64,000 nucleotides of DNA from Methylobacterium sp. CB376 (GCF_029714205.1 NZ_CP121648.1:1488001-1552000); one strand, 5' to 3'. Shown: positions 8,581 through 17,606, counted from the stretch's first letter. Notes: generated from the sequence alone by a model not told the origin. Program-made: numbers and translations.

Positions 8581-9420
8581 ATGAGTCTCCCACCCGTCGT
8601 GATCGCGGTCGCGATCACCGGCTCGGTGCCGCGCAAGGCGGACAACCCCGCCGTCCCGACCCGCGTCTCCGAGCAGATCGAGTCCACCCACGAGGCCTAC
8701 GAGGCCGGCGCCAGCCTCGTGCACATCCACGTGCGCAACGACGACGAGAGCCCCTCCTCCGACCCGGACCGGTTCGCCGCCGTCCAGGAGGGCGTGCGCA
8801 AGCACTGCCCGGGCATGATCGTGCAGTTCTCCACCGGCGGGCGCGGCCGCGACCCGGCCGCGCGCGGCCTCTCGCTGGTCCACCGCCCCGACATGGCCTC
8901 GCTCTCCACCGGCTCGGTCAACTTCCCGAGCATCGTGTACGAGAACCCCGCCGCGCTCGTCACCGAGCTCGCCGGGCAGATGCGCCGCCACGGCATCCGG
9001 CCCGAGATCGAGATCTTCGACCTCTCGCACCTGCACGGGGCAAGGCGGCTGATCGAGGCGGGGCTGATGGACGAGGCGCCCCACGTGCAGTTCGTGCTGG
9101 GGGTGAAGAACGCGATGCCGGCCGACGAGCACCTGCTCGACATCCTGCTTTCCGAGACGCGGCGGATCCTGCCCCAGGCGACCTGGACGGCGGCGGGGAT
9201 CGGGCGCGAGCAGGCGCGGGTGATGGACTGGGCGCTGGCGCGGGGGGCGGAGGCGGTGCGCACGGGGCTTGAGGACAACATCCGGGTGACCAAGGACCGG
9301 CTGGCGGCGAGCAACGCCGAGCTGGTCTGGCTGGCGGCCGAGGCCGTGCGCCGGCACGGGCGCCGGGTGGCGACCCCGGCCGAGGCCCGCGCCATCCTGC
9401 ACCTGCGCCCGGCGGCGTAG
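8581..9420 (+). CDS. beta-keto acid cleavage enzyme (BKACE/DUF849)
   Basis: A 279-residue TIM-barrel zinc enzyme of the BKACE family, first characterised as Kce. Family members condense a beta-keto acid with acetyl-CoA to give acetoacetate and a new acyl-CoA. Visible hallmarks are the N-terminal VAITGSVPRK, the zinc-site strand SLVHIHVRND, the STGGRGRD loop, IEIFDLSHL and the C-terminal AVRTGLEDNIRV segment. It follows the transporter by 47 bp on the same strand. In a ben/cat operon the natural substrate could be 3-oxoadipate, giving acetoacetate plus succinyl-CoA; this is inference. Confidence 0.88.
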   Translation: MSLPPVVIAVAITGSVPRKADNPAVPTRVSEQIESTHEAYEAGASLVHIHVRNDDESPSSDPDRFAAVQEGVRKHCPGMIVQFSTGGRGRDPAARGLSLVHRPDMASLSTGSVNFPSIVYENPAALVTELAGQMRRHGIRPEIEIFDLSHLHGARRLIEAGLMDEAPHVQFVLGVKNAMPADEHLLDILLSETRRILPQATWTAAGIGREQARVMDWALARGAEAVRTGLEDNIRVTKDRLAASNAELVWLAAEAVRRHGRRVATPAEARAILHLRPAA

Positions 9421-9514
9421 GCGGGCCCGCCCGCCGACGGGGGCGCGGCCGACGCGGTCCCGCCTCGCGCGGAGGCCTGCCGCCCGGGCCCGGTTCTGCC
9501 GGAAGGCCGCCTGA

Positions 9515-9647
9515 TCCGACATCCGACCGATTGCTTCGCCATCTCGGATTTCGGCCTGCGGATGTCGGCTTCGCTCAGGCGCCGCGCTCAGGCGCCGCGC
9601 AGGCGCGTGATCCGGGATCCGCGTCGATCACGCGGGTCCCGGATCAG
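9515..9647 (+). repeat. two-hairpin dispersed repeat, copy R1
   Basis: Hairpin 1 has arms CCGACATCCG and CGGATGTCGG around a core GATTGCTTCGCCATC. A linker with TCAGGCGCCGCGC repeated twice follows. Hairpin 2 is GATCCGGGATCCGCGT, loop CGATC, then the near-perfect complement. It lies between two convergent genes, so it may also end transcription. Related copies are at 38125, 39902, 42859, 45014, 48899 and (partial) 49878. Confidence 0.85.
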
Positions 9648-9653
9648 TCCCCG

Positions 9654-10388
9654 TCACGCCAGCTGATCGGGCACGAGCCCGCCGAGGAACCGGAACATCC
9701 CGAGCGACATCGCCGCGTCCGCGCCCTGCGCCGTCGCGGGGCCGAGCGCCCGCAGGCACGCGTCGAGCGCGGCGGCCGGATCGATCCAGGCGCCCTCGAC
9801 GAGCCAGAGCCAGCGCCCGGTCCCGGTTCGCACCTCCCGGTAGGAGGCGACGCCGAGGCCCGCCCGCGTCGCGGCCTCGTCGCTCTCGCACAGGTGCACC
9901 GCGAGCACGCCGGACAGCGCCATCATGCGGGGGCTCGCCCGCGTCGCGAGCCACGCGCGCAGGCGCTCCGCCTCCCGGGGCAGCGGGCCGAGTTCCGCCA
10001 CGAACAGGCCGCCCCCGGTCCCGCGGGCGACCGTGTGGGTCACCGCGCAGCCCATCCGGCCCATGCCGCGAAACAGCGGCAGGGCGGCGAGCGTGCGCGG
10101 CGTCGGGGTCTCGAGGGCCCGCAGATAGGCCGGGGAGCGCAGGGTGCCGGCGGCCTCGACCTCGTAGAGCGTGAAGTAGCGCCAGCCCGCCAGCCGCGGG
10201 TCGCGCAGGGCCTCGACGTAGCGGCGCGCCCGCAGGAAACCCGGGATGGCGACGCGCTCGGGCAGGTGCTCGTGCGTGTACCAGTCGTTGAACTCGTCCT
10301 CGCGCGCGGGATCGATGCCGCCCCACAGGGCCAGCGCGGCCTCCCCCAGGAGCCCGGGCGGGAGGGGTGGGGCGGGGTCGCTCGGCAT
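9654..10388 (-). CDS. dimeric alpha-beta barrel (EthD-like) protein
   Basis: A 244-residue protein whose N-terminal half has the ferredoxin-like dimeric alpha-beta barrel signature EDEFNDWYTHEHLPERVAIP followed by GFLRARRY. The second half looks like a diverged second barrel (SPRMMALSGVLAVHLCES). No transmembrane or export signal. It is the last gene of the minus-strand cluster, 13 bp after the GntR gene. Proteins of this fold handle small hydrophobic or lactone metabolites or degrade; no specific reaction can be assigned. Confidence 0.72.
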   Translation of the reverse strand: MPSDPAPPLPPGLLGEAALALWGGIDPAREDEFNDWYTHEHLPERVAIPGFLRARRYVEALRDPRLAGWRYFTLYEVEAAGTLRSPAYLRALETPTPRTLAALPLFRGMGRMGCAVTHTVARGTGGGLFVAELGPLPREAERLRAWLATRASPRMMALSGVLAVHLCESDEAATRAGLGVASYREVRTGTGRWLWLVEGAWIDPAAALDACLRALGPATAQGADAAMSLGMFRFLGGLVPDQLA

Positions 10389-10401
10389 CGGCGGCGTCCT
10401 G

Positions 10402-11085
10402 CTATTCGAGGATGATCTTGCGCGTGAACGCGACCGCGTAATCCGTCATCGCGTCGCAGCGCGCGGAGGCGGCCGCCTCGTCGCCGCGGCCGATCGCTTC
10501 GGCGAGATCGGCGTGGACCCGCGCCACCTCCATCAGGTCCCCGAACCGGTCGTGATGGACGTAGAAGAAGCGGCGCGAGAGCGCGTGCAGCGGCGACAGC
10601 GCGCGCGCCGCGTAGGGGTTGCGGGCGCATTCGCAGGTGAAGCGCTTGAGTGCGAAATGAACCCGCAGGTAGAGGAGCGGGTCGCGCTTCGCGCCGGCCT
10701 CGCGGAGTTCGACCGCGCTGCCCAGGTGCGCCTCCCGCTCGGCCCGGGTGGAACGCCGGGCGGCCCAGACCGAGACCAGCCGCTCGAGCTCGCGACGGGC
10801 GTCGAGCACCAGGAGCTGCTCGGAGACCTGCACCTCGGTGATCTTGATGCCGTGCCGCCGCAGCAGCACCACCAGGTGGTCGGCCGCCAGCCGCTGCAGC
10901 GCCTCGCGCACCGGGGTGCGCCCGATGCCCGTGCGCTCGCTCAGGGCCGCCTCCGACCACAGGCTGCCCGGCGGGAGCGCCGCCGTGACGATCAGCTCCT
11001 CCAGGGCGGCATAGGCCTGATCGCCGAGGCGCAGCGCGGCATTGCCGGCGGGGGATTCGGCGGGCGCGTCGCGGGAGAGCGGCAA
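10402..11085 (-). CDS. GntR-family regulator (FCD type)
   Basis: The winged helix N-terminus is clear (LGDQAYAALEELIVTAALPP then SEAALSERTGIGRTPVREAL), followed by an all-helical FCD effector domain that runs to the C-terminal KIILE. No ATG is available in frame; the TTG at 11083-11085 gives a 227-residue protein of normal FCD size. The frame stays open upstream, so the start is uncertain. It sits inside the catabolic cluster and is the best candidate to bind the palindrome at 16255-16266. Confidence 0.8.
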   Translation of the reverse strand: MPLSRDAPAESPAGNAALRLGDQAYAALEELIVTAALPPGSLWSEAALSERTGIGRTPVREALQRLAADHLVVLLRRHGIKITEVQVSEQLLVLDARRELERLVSVWAARRSTRAEREAHLGSAVELREAGAKRDPLLYLRVHFALKRFTCECARNPYAARALSPLHALSRRFFYVHHDRFGDLMEVARVHADLAEAIGRGDEAAASARCDAMTDYAVAFTRKIILE

Positions 11086-11177
11086 GGGACCTCGGGGCGG
11101 CAGGGAGGCGGGTCCTCCCTGGTAGGCCGAATCCGCCCCGGGCGACAATCGTCGCGCGGCCGGGTGGCGCGCGGCGC

Positions 11178-12518
11178 TCAATCCAGCCGCGCCCCGTCGC
11201 GGTTCAGCCGCGCGCGCAGGTCCGCCCCCGCGATGGCGCGGGGCGCGACCCGGTCGAGCGCGGCGATGGCGGCCGCGTGCCCGATCGCGTGGCCGTAGCT
11301 GAAGCACTGGGCGGTCACCCGGGCGGAGGCGACCGCCTCGTGCTCCGCCGACAGGCAGCGGCCGGCGAACAGCAGCCCCTCGCCGCGCTCCGGCACGAAG
11401 CAGCCGTAGGGCACCTCGTAGACGTCGTCGATGAGCCACTCGACCCGCGGCTTGGCCCCGGAATGCAGCTCGATCGGCCAGGGCGAGCGGGCGATCCCGT
11501 CGGCGAACTTGGTGCCCGCCACCACGTCGGCGTTGCGCAGGAGCGCGACGCCCCTGGCCTGCCTGGTCTGGCGCACGCCCACCTGCACGCCGGTGTCGTT
11601 CACGAAGCTCGCCTCGCACCCCGCGAGGTGGTCGCGGAAGAAGCGGGCGTATTCCCGCACCTGGCGCCGCCCCTCGATCTCGGCCTCGGTGAAGTCGCGC
11701 GCGAACAGCGTGTTCAGTTCGCGCCCGTCCGCCCCGATCACGCGGGTGCAGTTGCAGAGGAGTTCGCCCGGGCGCGTGGTCGTGAACAGCCAGATCTTCG
11801 CGCGCGGGAGCGTGTAGCCGTTCCCGGCCGCCTTCTCGCGGATGAGGGCCGAGACCTCCTCGCCCATGATCGTGTCGGTCCCGTAGCGGCTCACGAAGCG
11901 GGCGGTGTCGACGCCCATCAGCCGGAAGATCATGGTCGGATTCTGCACGCGCCCGTCCTGCCCGACGAACGAGGGCAGCCCGGCCATCGCCACGACGTCG
12001 GCGTCGCCGCTCGCGTCGACCGTGACCTTGGCGCGGATGCGGGCCCTGCCCTCCTTGGTGAAGGCGACGACGCCCTCGACGCGCTCGGCCCCCTCCACCA
12101 GGGCGCCGGTGACGACGGCGTGGTAGATGATCCGCACGCCGGCCTCCGCCAGCAGCGCGTCGGCCGCCTCGCGCCAGACCAGCGGGTCGTGCACGCGGGT
12201 GTAGGTCTTGCCGTAGCGCACCGGCTCGGCGAGCCCGCCGCGCGCCTCCAGGGCCGCCACGAACTCGTCGAGGAAGCCGTGGACCACCTGGCGCGGCGGC
12301 GCGGCGCGGTCCTCCGTCGCCGCGTACATGCCGCAGATGGTCCCCGAGAGACCCGCGACGGCCCCTCCGCCGCAGAACCCGTAGCGCTCCAGGAGCGTGA
12401 CCCGGGCGCCCTGCCGGGCCGCGGTGACCGCCGCGGCGACCCCCGCCGCCCCGCCGCCGACCACGAGCACGTCGGTCTCCAGGGAGAACCCGGTGCGATC
12501 GTCGATCCCCTCACTCAC
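11178..12518 (-). CDS. FAD-dependent oxidoreductase (FAD_oxidored family)
   Basis: A 446-residue flavoprotein with the dinucleotide motif VLVVGGGAAGVAAAVTAARQ near the N-terminus, ERYGFCGGGAVAGLSGTICG, the mid-chain VDASGDADVVAMAG and a C-terminal FAD-contact segment PERGEGLLFAGRCLSAEHEA. The GTG at 12518 is preferred (GGGAGTGG upstream) over an ATG at 12575 that would add a low-quality leader. Members of this group oxidise or reduce carboxylic acids or act with FeS proteins, so the substrate is unknown. It reads with the binding protein upstream. Confidence 0.78.
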   Translation of the reverse strand: MSEGIDDRTGFSLETDVLVVGGGAAGVAAAVTAARQGARVTLLERYGFCGGGAVAGLSGTICGMYAATEDRAAPPRQVVHGFLDEFVAALEARGGLAEPVRYGKTYTRVHDPLVWREAADALLAEAGVRIIYHAVVTGALVEGAERVEGVVAFTKEGRARIRAKVTVDASGDADVVAMAGLPSFVGQDGRVQNPTMIFRLMGVDTARFVSRYGTDTIMGEEVSALIREKAAGNGYTLPRAKIWLFTTTRPGELLCNCTRVIGADGRELNTLFARDFTEAEIEGRRQVREYARFFRDHLAGCEASFVNDTGVQVGVRQTRQARGVALLRNADVVAGTKFADGIARSPWPIELHSGAKPRVEWLIDDVYEVPYGCFVPERGEGLLFAGRCLSAEHEAVASARVTAQCFSYGHAIGHAAAIAALDRVAPRAIAGADLRARLNRDGARLD

Positions 12519-12617
12519 GTCCCACTCCCGGTTCGTCCGTCGAAGCCCGCGACCCCGCGCGGGCCGGTCCCGCATCCCGATCCGGGATGCCGCGCATCGT
12601 TTCCTCGGCCGCCCGGA

Positions 12618-13820
12618 TCAGTTCACGAGCGAGCAGCCGCCCGCCTCGAGGGGCCGGAACGCCTCGGCGGCCGGCACCTTGCGCAGGAGCTTGTAGTAAT
12701 CGTAAGGCCCGCCGCTCTCCGCCGGAGCCTTGACCTCGAACAGGTAGAGGTCGTGCGTGGCCCGGCCGTCGCTGCGCACCGCGCCGTGCCCGAAGAGCGG
12801 GTCGTCGGTCTCCAGGCGCTTCATCTCCTGCACCACCGCCCGGCCGTCGTCGCGCCCCGCGGCGGCCCGGGCCTTCAGGTAATGCGTGACGGCCCCGTAC
12901 ACGCCGGCATGGACCATGTTCGGGTAGACGCCCCCGCTGCGGGCCGCGAAGCGCTTGGCGAAGGCGCGCGTGCCCTCGTTCAGGTCCCAGTAGAAGGCCT
13001 CGGTCAGCACCAGCCCCTGCGCGGCCTTCAGCCCGAGGGAGTGGATGTCGCTCAGGGTGATCAGCATGCTGGCGAGCTTCTGCCCGCCCTGGACCAGGCC
13101 GAACTCCGCCGCCTGCTTGACGCCGTTGATCGTGTCGGCGCCGGCATTGCCGAAGGCCACCACCTTGGCCCCCGAGGCCTGCGCCTGGACCAGGAACGAC
13201 GAGAAGTCGCCGGTCCCGACCGGGTGGCGGACCTTGCCGAGGATGCGGCCGCCCGCGGCCGTCAGCGCCTCGCTCGCGTCGCGCTCCAGCGCGTAGCCGA
13301 ACGAGTAATCGACCGTGATGAAGTACCAGGTGTCGAAGCCCGCCTTGGTCAGGGCGCCCCCGGTGGAATTGGCCAGCGCCCAGGTGTCGTAGGTCCAGTG
13401 CACCGTGTTGGGCGAGCAGTTCTTGCCCGTGAGGTCCGAGGTCCCGGCGCCCGAGACCAGCAGCACCCGGTTCTTCTCGCGGGCCACCTCCGCGACGGCG
13501 AGGGCCACCGACGAGGTCGGCACGTCCGCGATGGCGTCGACGCCCTCCTGGTCGAACCAGCGCCGGGCCAGCGCCGAGCCGATATCGGCCTTGTTCTGGT
13601 GGTCGGCCGAGACCACCTCGATCGGGAGGTCGCCGACCCGGCCGCCGAAATCCTCGGCGGCCATCTGGGCCGCCAGCGCCGAGCCGCGCCCGCCGAAATC
13701 CGCGTAGATCCCGCTCATGTCGGTGAGCACGCCGATCCGCACGGCCTTCTCGCCCGCCCGGGCGCCCCCGGCCGAGAGGGCGACCGCCAGCAGGGCCGCC
13801 CCGACCATCCGCACCGTCAT
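12618..13820 (-). CDS. periplasmic substrate-binding protein, branched-chain amino acid/aromatic acid type
   Basis: A 400-residue type I periplasmic binding protein (LivJ-like fold) with a clear signal peptide (MTVRMVGAALLAVALSAGGA, cut near ARAGEK). Conserved features are VRIGVLTDMSG, VVSADHQNKADI and the ending DYYKLLRKVPAAEAF. It is a close paralogue of the protein at 16326-17564. No ABC permease or ATPase gene is nearby, so it must use components encoded elsewhere. Such proteins in Rhizobiales often bind aromatic or short-chain acids. Confidence 0.85.
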   Translation of the reverse strand: MTVRMVGAALLAVALSAGGARAGEKAVRIGVLTDMSGIYADFGGRGSALAAQMAAEDFGGRVGDLPIEVVSADHQNKADIGSALARRWFDQEGVDAIADVPTSSVALAVAEVAREKNRVLLVSGAGTSDLTGKNCSPNTVHWTYDTWALANSTGGALTKAGFDTWYFITVDYSFGYALERDASEALTAAGGRILGKVRHPVGTGDFSSFLVQAQASGAKVVAFGNAGADTINGVKQAAEFGLVQGGQKLASMLITLSDIHSLGLKAAQGLVLTEAFYWDLNEGTRAFAKRFAARSGGVYPNMVHAGVYGAVTHYLKARAAAGRDDGRAVVQEMKRLETDDPLFGHGAVRSDGRATHDLYLFEVKAPAESGGPYDYYKLLRKVPAAEAFRPLEAGGCSLVN

Positions 13821-13902
13821 GGTTTCCCTCCCTCGTTGGTCCCGTTCGGTCTCGCCGGGGCGGTCGGGAGCGCCGCGCCGCCCGCGGGGCCGGGGCGCCG
13901 GC

Positions 13903-15483
13903 TCACGCGGCGAACAGCCCCGCATCCATGAAGGGCAGCGGATCGGCGATCCGGTGCGGCGCGAACTCCATCTGGTCGAGGATGTCGCGCCGCACGTCGA
14001 TCCCGCGCGCGACCTCGACCAGCGCGAGACCCTCGGGCTCGACCCGGAACACCGCGCGCTCGGTGATGACGAGGGCCGATTGGCCGCGCTCCGCGACGCC
14101 CCGGCGGACCGGATAGGTCACCTGCTCGGCGCGGGCGACGAGCTTGCGCACCGTGCCCTCGCGCCGGATCGACAGCCCGCCCTCCCCGATGGCGCAGTCG
14201 AGCCCGCCCGTCGTGAAGGTGCCGGTGAAGAGGAGGTCCCGGGCATTCTGGGCGATGTCGATGAAGCCCCCGGCGCCCGGGTTACTGGAGCCGAACCAGC
14301 TGACGTTGACGTTGCCGCCGGCGTCGAATTGCGCGAAGGCCAGCGCCGCGAACGGGCAATTGCCGCCGTCGATGAAGTCGAATTGCTGCAGGCCGTCGAG
14401 CAGGGCCTCGGGGCCCATATTGGCCGAGAACTGCCAGCCGCTCATCACGACGCCCCCGAAGGGACCGTGCTCGGTGGTGAACTGGTAATCGTCGATGCGG
14501 CCGTGGTCGAACAGCCCGGCCTCCGCCATGACGAGGGGGGCGTCCGAGGAGGCGCCGAAGCCGAAGATGCTGGTCCGGCCTGGCCTGACCTCGGCGGCGG
14601 CGCGCCGGGCGATGACCTTGTCCGGCCCGAGGGCGAGCCGCGGCAGGTCCGACGGGGCCGCGCGCCGGCCGCCGAGATAGACCGGGTCGAACAGCGTGTC
14701 GGTGCCCGACATCTGGTCGGGCTCGACGACGTAGTGGTCGACGAGCGTGCCGGGCACGCGCACGTGGTGGGCCGGGCGCGAGTGCCGCTCCACCTCGCGC
14801 CGCACCTGCGCCACCACGATGCCGCCGGACGCCTTCACGGCGAGGGCGAGGGCCGTGTTGGACGACATCAGGGCCTCGTCCTCGTAGGAGAGGTTGCCGA
14901 AGGCGTCCGCCGAGGAGGCGCGGATGAAGCCGACGTTCAGCGGGAAGGTCGGGTAGAACAGGTACTCCTTGCCCCTGAACTCGATCAGCTCGATCAGGTC
15001 CTCGGTCGCGCAGGGCGTGAATTTGCCGCCCTGCTGGCGCGGATCGGCGTAGGTGCCGAGGCCGATCTCGGTCATGTAGCCGGGGCTGCGGCGCGCGACC
15101 TCGCGCAGCCAGTGCATGCTGGCGCCGATCGGCCAGCTATAGGCCTCGACGCGGTTCTCGCGGATGAGCCGCATCAGTTCGGGCCGGGTCCGCTTCACCG
15201 GGTGCAGCGGGTTCACGTAGGAGCCGGAGATGATCCGCCTCATCAACCCCTCGATCGCGACGTGGTCCATGCCGCGGATGTCGATCGAGTCCCCGGTCCC
15301 GCACGGGAAGTAGAAGGTGAGGTCGCGCGGGTCGCCCTCCTCCTGGAAGCGCGCGCCGAGCGCCTTCAGCAGGGCATCGGGCGTGATCCAGCCGATCACG
15401 CCGACGCTCGCGACCGTGTCCCCCGAGCGGACGAGGCCGGCGGCCTCGGCGGCGGTGATGCGCTTGCTCATGCCGTGACTCAT
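13903..15483 (-). CDS. family I CoA transferase (acetate/propionate CoA-transferase-like)
   Basis: A 526-residue fused alpha-beta CoA transferase. The N-terminal half contains YFPCGTGDSIDIRG, and the C-terminal half the catalytic glutamate E338 in TTEHGPFGG followed by GFIDIAQNAR and FTGTFTTGGL. The family (PCT, YdiF) moves CoA between short acyl-CoAs and carboxylates through a glutamyl-CoA intermediate. The ATG at 15483 overlaps the stop of the upstream hydratase gene (ATGA); a second ATG lies 12 bp inside. Probably activates the acid brought in by the neighbouring binding proteins. Confidence 0.87.
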   Translation of the reverse strand: MSHGMSKRITAAEAAGLVRSGDTVASVGVIGWITPDALLKALGARFQEEGDPRDLTFYFPCGTGDSIDIRGMDHVAIEGLMRRIISGSYVNPLHPVKRTRPELMRLIRENRVEAYSWPIGASMHWLREVARRSPGYMTEIGLGTYADPRQQGGKFTPCATEDLIELIEFRGKEYLFYPTFPLNVGFIRASSADAFGNLSYEDEALMSSNTALALAVKASGGIVVAQVRREVERHSRPAHHVRVPGTLVDHYVVEPDQMSGTDTLFDPVYLGGRRAAPSDLPRLALGPDKVIARRAAAEVRPGRTSIFGFGASSDAPLVMAEAGLFDHGRIDDYQFTTEHGPFGGVVMSGWQFSANMGPEALLDGLQQFDFIDGGNCPFAALAFAQFDAGGNVNVSWFGSSNPGAGGFIDIAQNARDLLFTGTFTTGGLDCAIGEGGLSIRREGTVRKLVARAEQVTYPVRRGVAERGQSALVITERAVFRVEPEGLALVEVARGIDVRRDILDQMEFAPHRIADPLPFMDAGLFAA

Positions 15484-16232
15484 GCCGTGACTCCGAAGCG
15501 CCGCAGCGTCCCTTGCGCGACGGGGTGGCCGCAATCGGCCGCGAACAGGCGGTTCGCCCAGGCATCCGCGGCCTCCGCCGTGCCGGCGATCGCGGGGGCG
15601 TAGAAGTGCTTGGTGGAGGCGACGGCCGGCGGCGGCAGCGCCGCCAGGGCCTCGGCCTCGCGCAGCGCCGCCTCCAGGACGCTCGCGCCGGGGGCGACGA
15701 GCGCGTCGGCGAGGCCGAGGCGGTGGGCCTCGCGCCCGTCGAACGGCGCCGCGCCCCAGGTCAGGCGGCGGGCCGCCACGGGCCCGACGCGGGCGACCAC
15801 GGCCTGCAGGCCCCAGGGCGGGATCCAGCCGATGGAGACCTCCGGCAGGTGCCAGCGCGCCTCGCTCGCCGTGACGACGACGTCGCAGGAGATCGCCAGC
15901 ACGAAGCCGCCGCCGAGCGCGAATCCGTCGACGGCCGCGATCACGGGCGTGCCCAGGAAGGCGATCGAGCGGGCGAGCGCCGCGGTCCGGGCCTCGTGCG
16001 CGCACATCCCGGCGAGGTCGGTCTCGGCGAGTTCCTTGAGGTCGCTCCCCGCGCAGAAGCCCGGCGCCGCGCCGGTCAGCACGATGGCGCGGGTGTCGGC
16101 CTCCCGGTCCAGCCGCGCGAATTCCCGCGTCAGGTCCTCCACCAGCTGGACGCCGATCGCGTTCCGGCGGCGCGGGCGGTCGATCGTCAGGATCGCCACG
16201 CTGCCTTTTCTCTCGACGATGAGGTCCGACAC
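15480..16232 (-). CDS. enoyl-CoA hydratase/isomerase (crotonase fold)
   Basis: A 250-residue crotonase: ILTIDRPRRRNAIG near the start, the oxyanion-hole segment GFCAGSDLKEL and the second loop AAVDGFALGGGFVLAISCDV. The GTG at 16230-16232 is chosen for its GGAGG site 6 nt upstream. First gene of a minus-strand operon with the CoA transferase. One catalytic glutamate region (SEARWHLPEVSIGW) keeps the P-E motif. Substrate unknown; hydration of an unsaturated acyl-CoA made by the transferase is the obvious guess. Confidence 0.86.
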   Translation of the reverse strand: MSDLIVERKGSVAILTIDRPRRRNAIGVQLVEDLTREFARLDREADTRAIVLTGAAPGFCAGSDLKELAETDLAGMCAHEARTAALARSIAFLGTPVIAAVDGFALGGGFVLAISCDVVVTASEARWHLPEVSIGWIPPWGLQAVVARVGPVAARRLTWGAAPFDGREAHRLGLADALVAPGASVLEAALREAEALAALPPPAVASTKHFYAPAIAGTAEAADAWANRLFAADCGHPVAQGTLRRFGVTA

Positions 16233-16254
16233 GCCTTGCCTCCATTGGATATCG

Positions 16255-16266
16255 GTACCATGGTAC
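16255..16266. promoter_or_regulatory. GTACCATGGTAC palindrome between divergent operons
   Basis: A perfect 12-bp inverted repeat, 22 bp upstream of the hydratase start and 59 bp upstream of the divergent binding-protein start. GntR/FCD operators are often short GT-N-AC palindromes of this kind, so it is a candidate site for the regulator at 10402-11085. Confidence 0.45.
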
Positions 16267-16325
16267 AAATGTGCACGCCGCGTCAACGGGCGGGCGACAA
16301 CGAGACGACCAGGGAGGATGGAGGA

Positions 16326-17564
16326 ATGGGCATCAGGAGATTGCTGCGCGCGCTCGGCGCGTGCGCGGCCGCCGTCGCGGCCGGCCCGGCGCTCGCGCAG
16401 CCGGGGCCCTTGCCGGAGCCCTTGGCGGTTCGGATCGGGGTGCTGACGGATCTCTCGAGTCTCTACGCGGACACCAACGGCAGTGGCGCCGTGACGGCGG
16501 CCCGCATGGCGGTCGAGGATTACGAGGCGGCGGGCGGCACGGTGAGGGCCGAGGTCGTGTCCGCCGACCACCAGAACAAGGCCGATATCGGCTCGACGAT
16601 CACGCGGGAATGGTTCGACCGGGGCGGCGTGGACGTCGTCGTGGACGTGCCGAACTCGGCCGTGGCCCTCAGCGTGACGGAGCTGGCGCGTCAGAAGAAC
16701 AAGGTCTTCATGAATTCGGGTGCGTCCTCGTCCGATTTCACGGGCAAGAACTGCACCCCCAACAGCATTCACTGGACCTACGACACCTACGCGCTCGCGA
16801 CCGGCACCAGCCGGGCCGTGGTGGCCTCGGGCGGGGATTCCTGGTACCTGCTGACGGCGGATTACGCGTTCGGCCACACGATGGAGGCCGACATCCGCAA
16901 GATCCTCTCGGCCTCGGGCGCCACGGTGGTGGGCAGCGCCCGCACGCCCCTCAACACCCCCGACTTCTCGTCCTTCCTGCTGCAGGCGCAGGCCTCGAAG
17001 GCCAAGGTGGTCGGGCTGGTCAACGCGGGCGGCGACACGATCAACGCGATCAAGCAGGCGTCCGAGTTCGGCATCGTGCAGGGCGGGCAGAAGATCGCCG
17101 CCATGGTGCTCTACATCACGGACGTGCACTCCCTCGGCCTCGGCGTCGCCCAGGGGCTGCAGTTCACGGCCGCCTATTACTGGGATCTCAACGACGGCAC
17201 CCGGGCCTTCGCCAAGCGGTTCTCCGCGCGCATGGGCGGGCGCATGCCGACGCAGCTCCAGGCCGGCGCCTACTCGGCGACGCTGCACTACCTCAAGGCC
17301 GTCGAGAAGGCCGGGACGAAGACCGACGGCAAGCGGGTCGTCGAGGTCGCCAAGAGCCTGCCGACCGATGATCCGGCCTTCGGCAAGGGGACGATCCGGG
17401 CCGACGGGCGCAAGATGCACAACATGTACCTGTTCGAGACGAAGACGCCGTCCGAATCGAAGGGGCCCTGGGATTATTACAAGCTGATCAGGACCATCCC
17501 GGCCGAGGAGGCGTTCCGGCCGATGGGAGAGGGCGACTGCCCGATCGTCACCGGCTCGCGCTGA
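16326..17564 (+). CDS. periplasmic substrate-binding protein, branched-chain amino acid/aromatic acid type
   Basis: A 412-residue paralogue of the protein at 12618-13820: both share RIGVLTD, EVVSADHQNKADIG, the DFTGKNC-like segment, QASEFGIVQGGQK, and the ending DYYKLIRTIPAEEAFRPM. Signal peptide MGIRRLLRALGACAAAVAAG with cleavage near ALAQP. The start at 16326 has GGAGG directly upstream. It diverges from the hydratase/CoA transferase operon, sharing its control region. No transporter membrane genes follow. Confidence 0.86.
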   Translation: MGIRRLLRALGACAAAVAAGPALAQPGPLPEPLAVRIGVLTDLSSLYADTNGSGAVTAARMAVEDYEAAGGTVRAEVVSADHQNKADIGSTITREWFDRGGVDVVVDVPNSAVALSVTELARQKNKVFMNSGASSSDFTGKNCTPNSIHWTYDTYALATGTSRAVVASGGDSWYLLTADYAFGHTMEADIRKILSASGATVVGSARTPLNTPDFSSFLLQAQASKAKVVGLVNAGGDTINAIKQASEFGIVQGGQKIAAMVLYITDVHSLGLGVAQGLQFTAAYYWDLNDGTRAFAKRFSARMGGRMPTQLQAGAYSATLHYLKAVEKAGTKTDGKRVVEVAKSLPTDDPAFGKGTIRADGRKMHNMYLFETKTPSESKGPWDYYKLIRTIPAEEAFRPMGEGDCPIVTGSR

Positions 17565-17606
17565 GGGCCCGCGGCGCGCGGCGACCGCGACGGCGGCCGC
17601 CTCGCG

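Noticed and set aside
12519..12575. ATG 12575 as the start of the FAD oxidoreductase
   Set aside because: The extra 19 residues are Arg-rich and have no ribosome site; GTG 12518 fits better.
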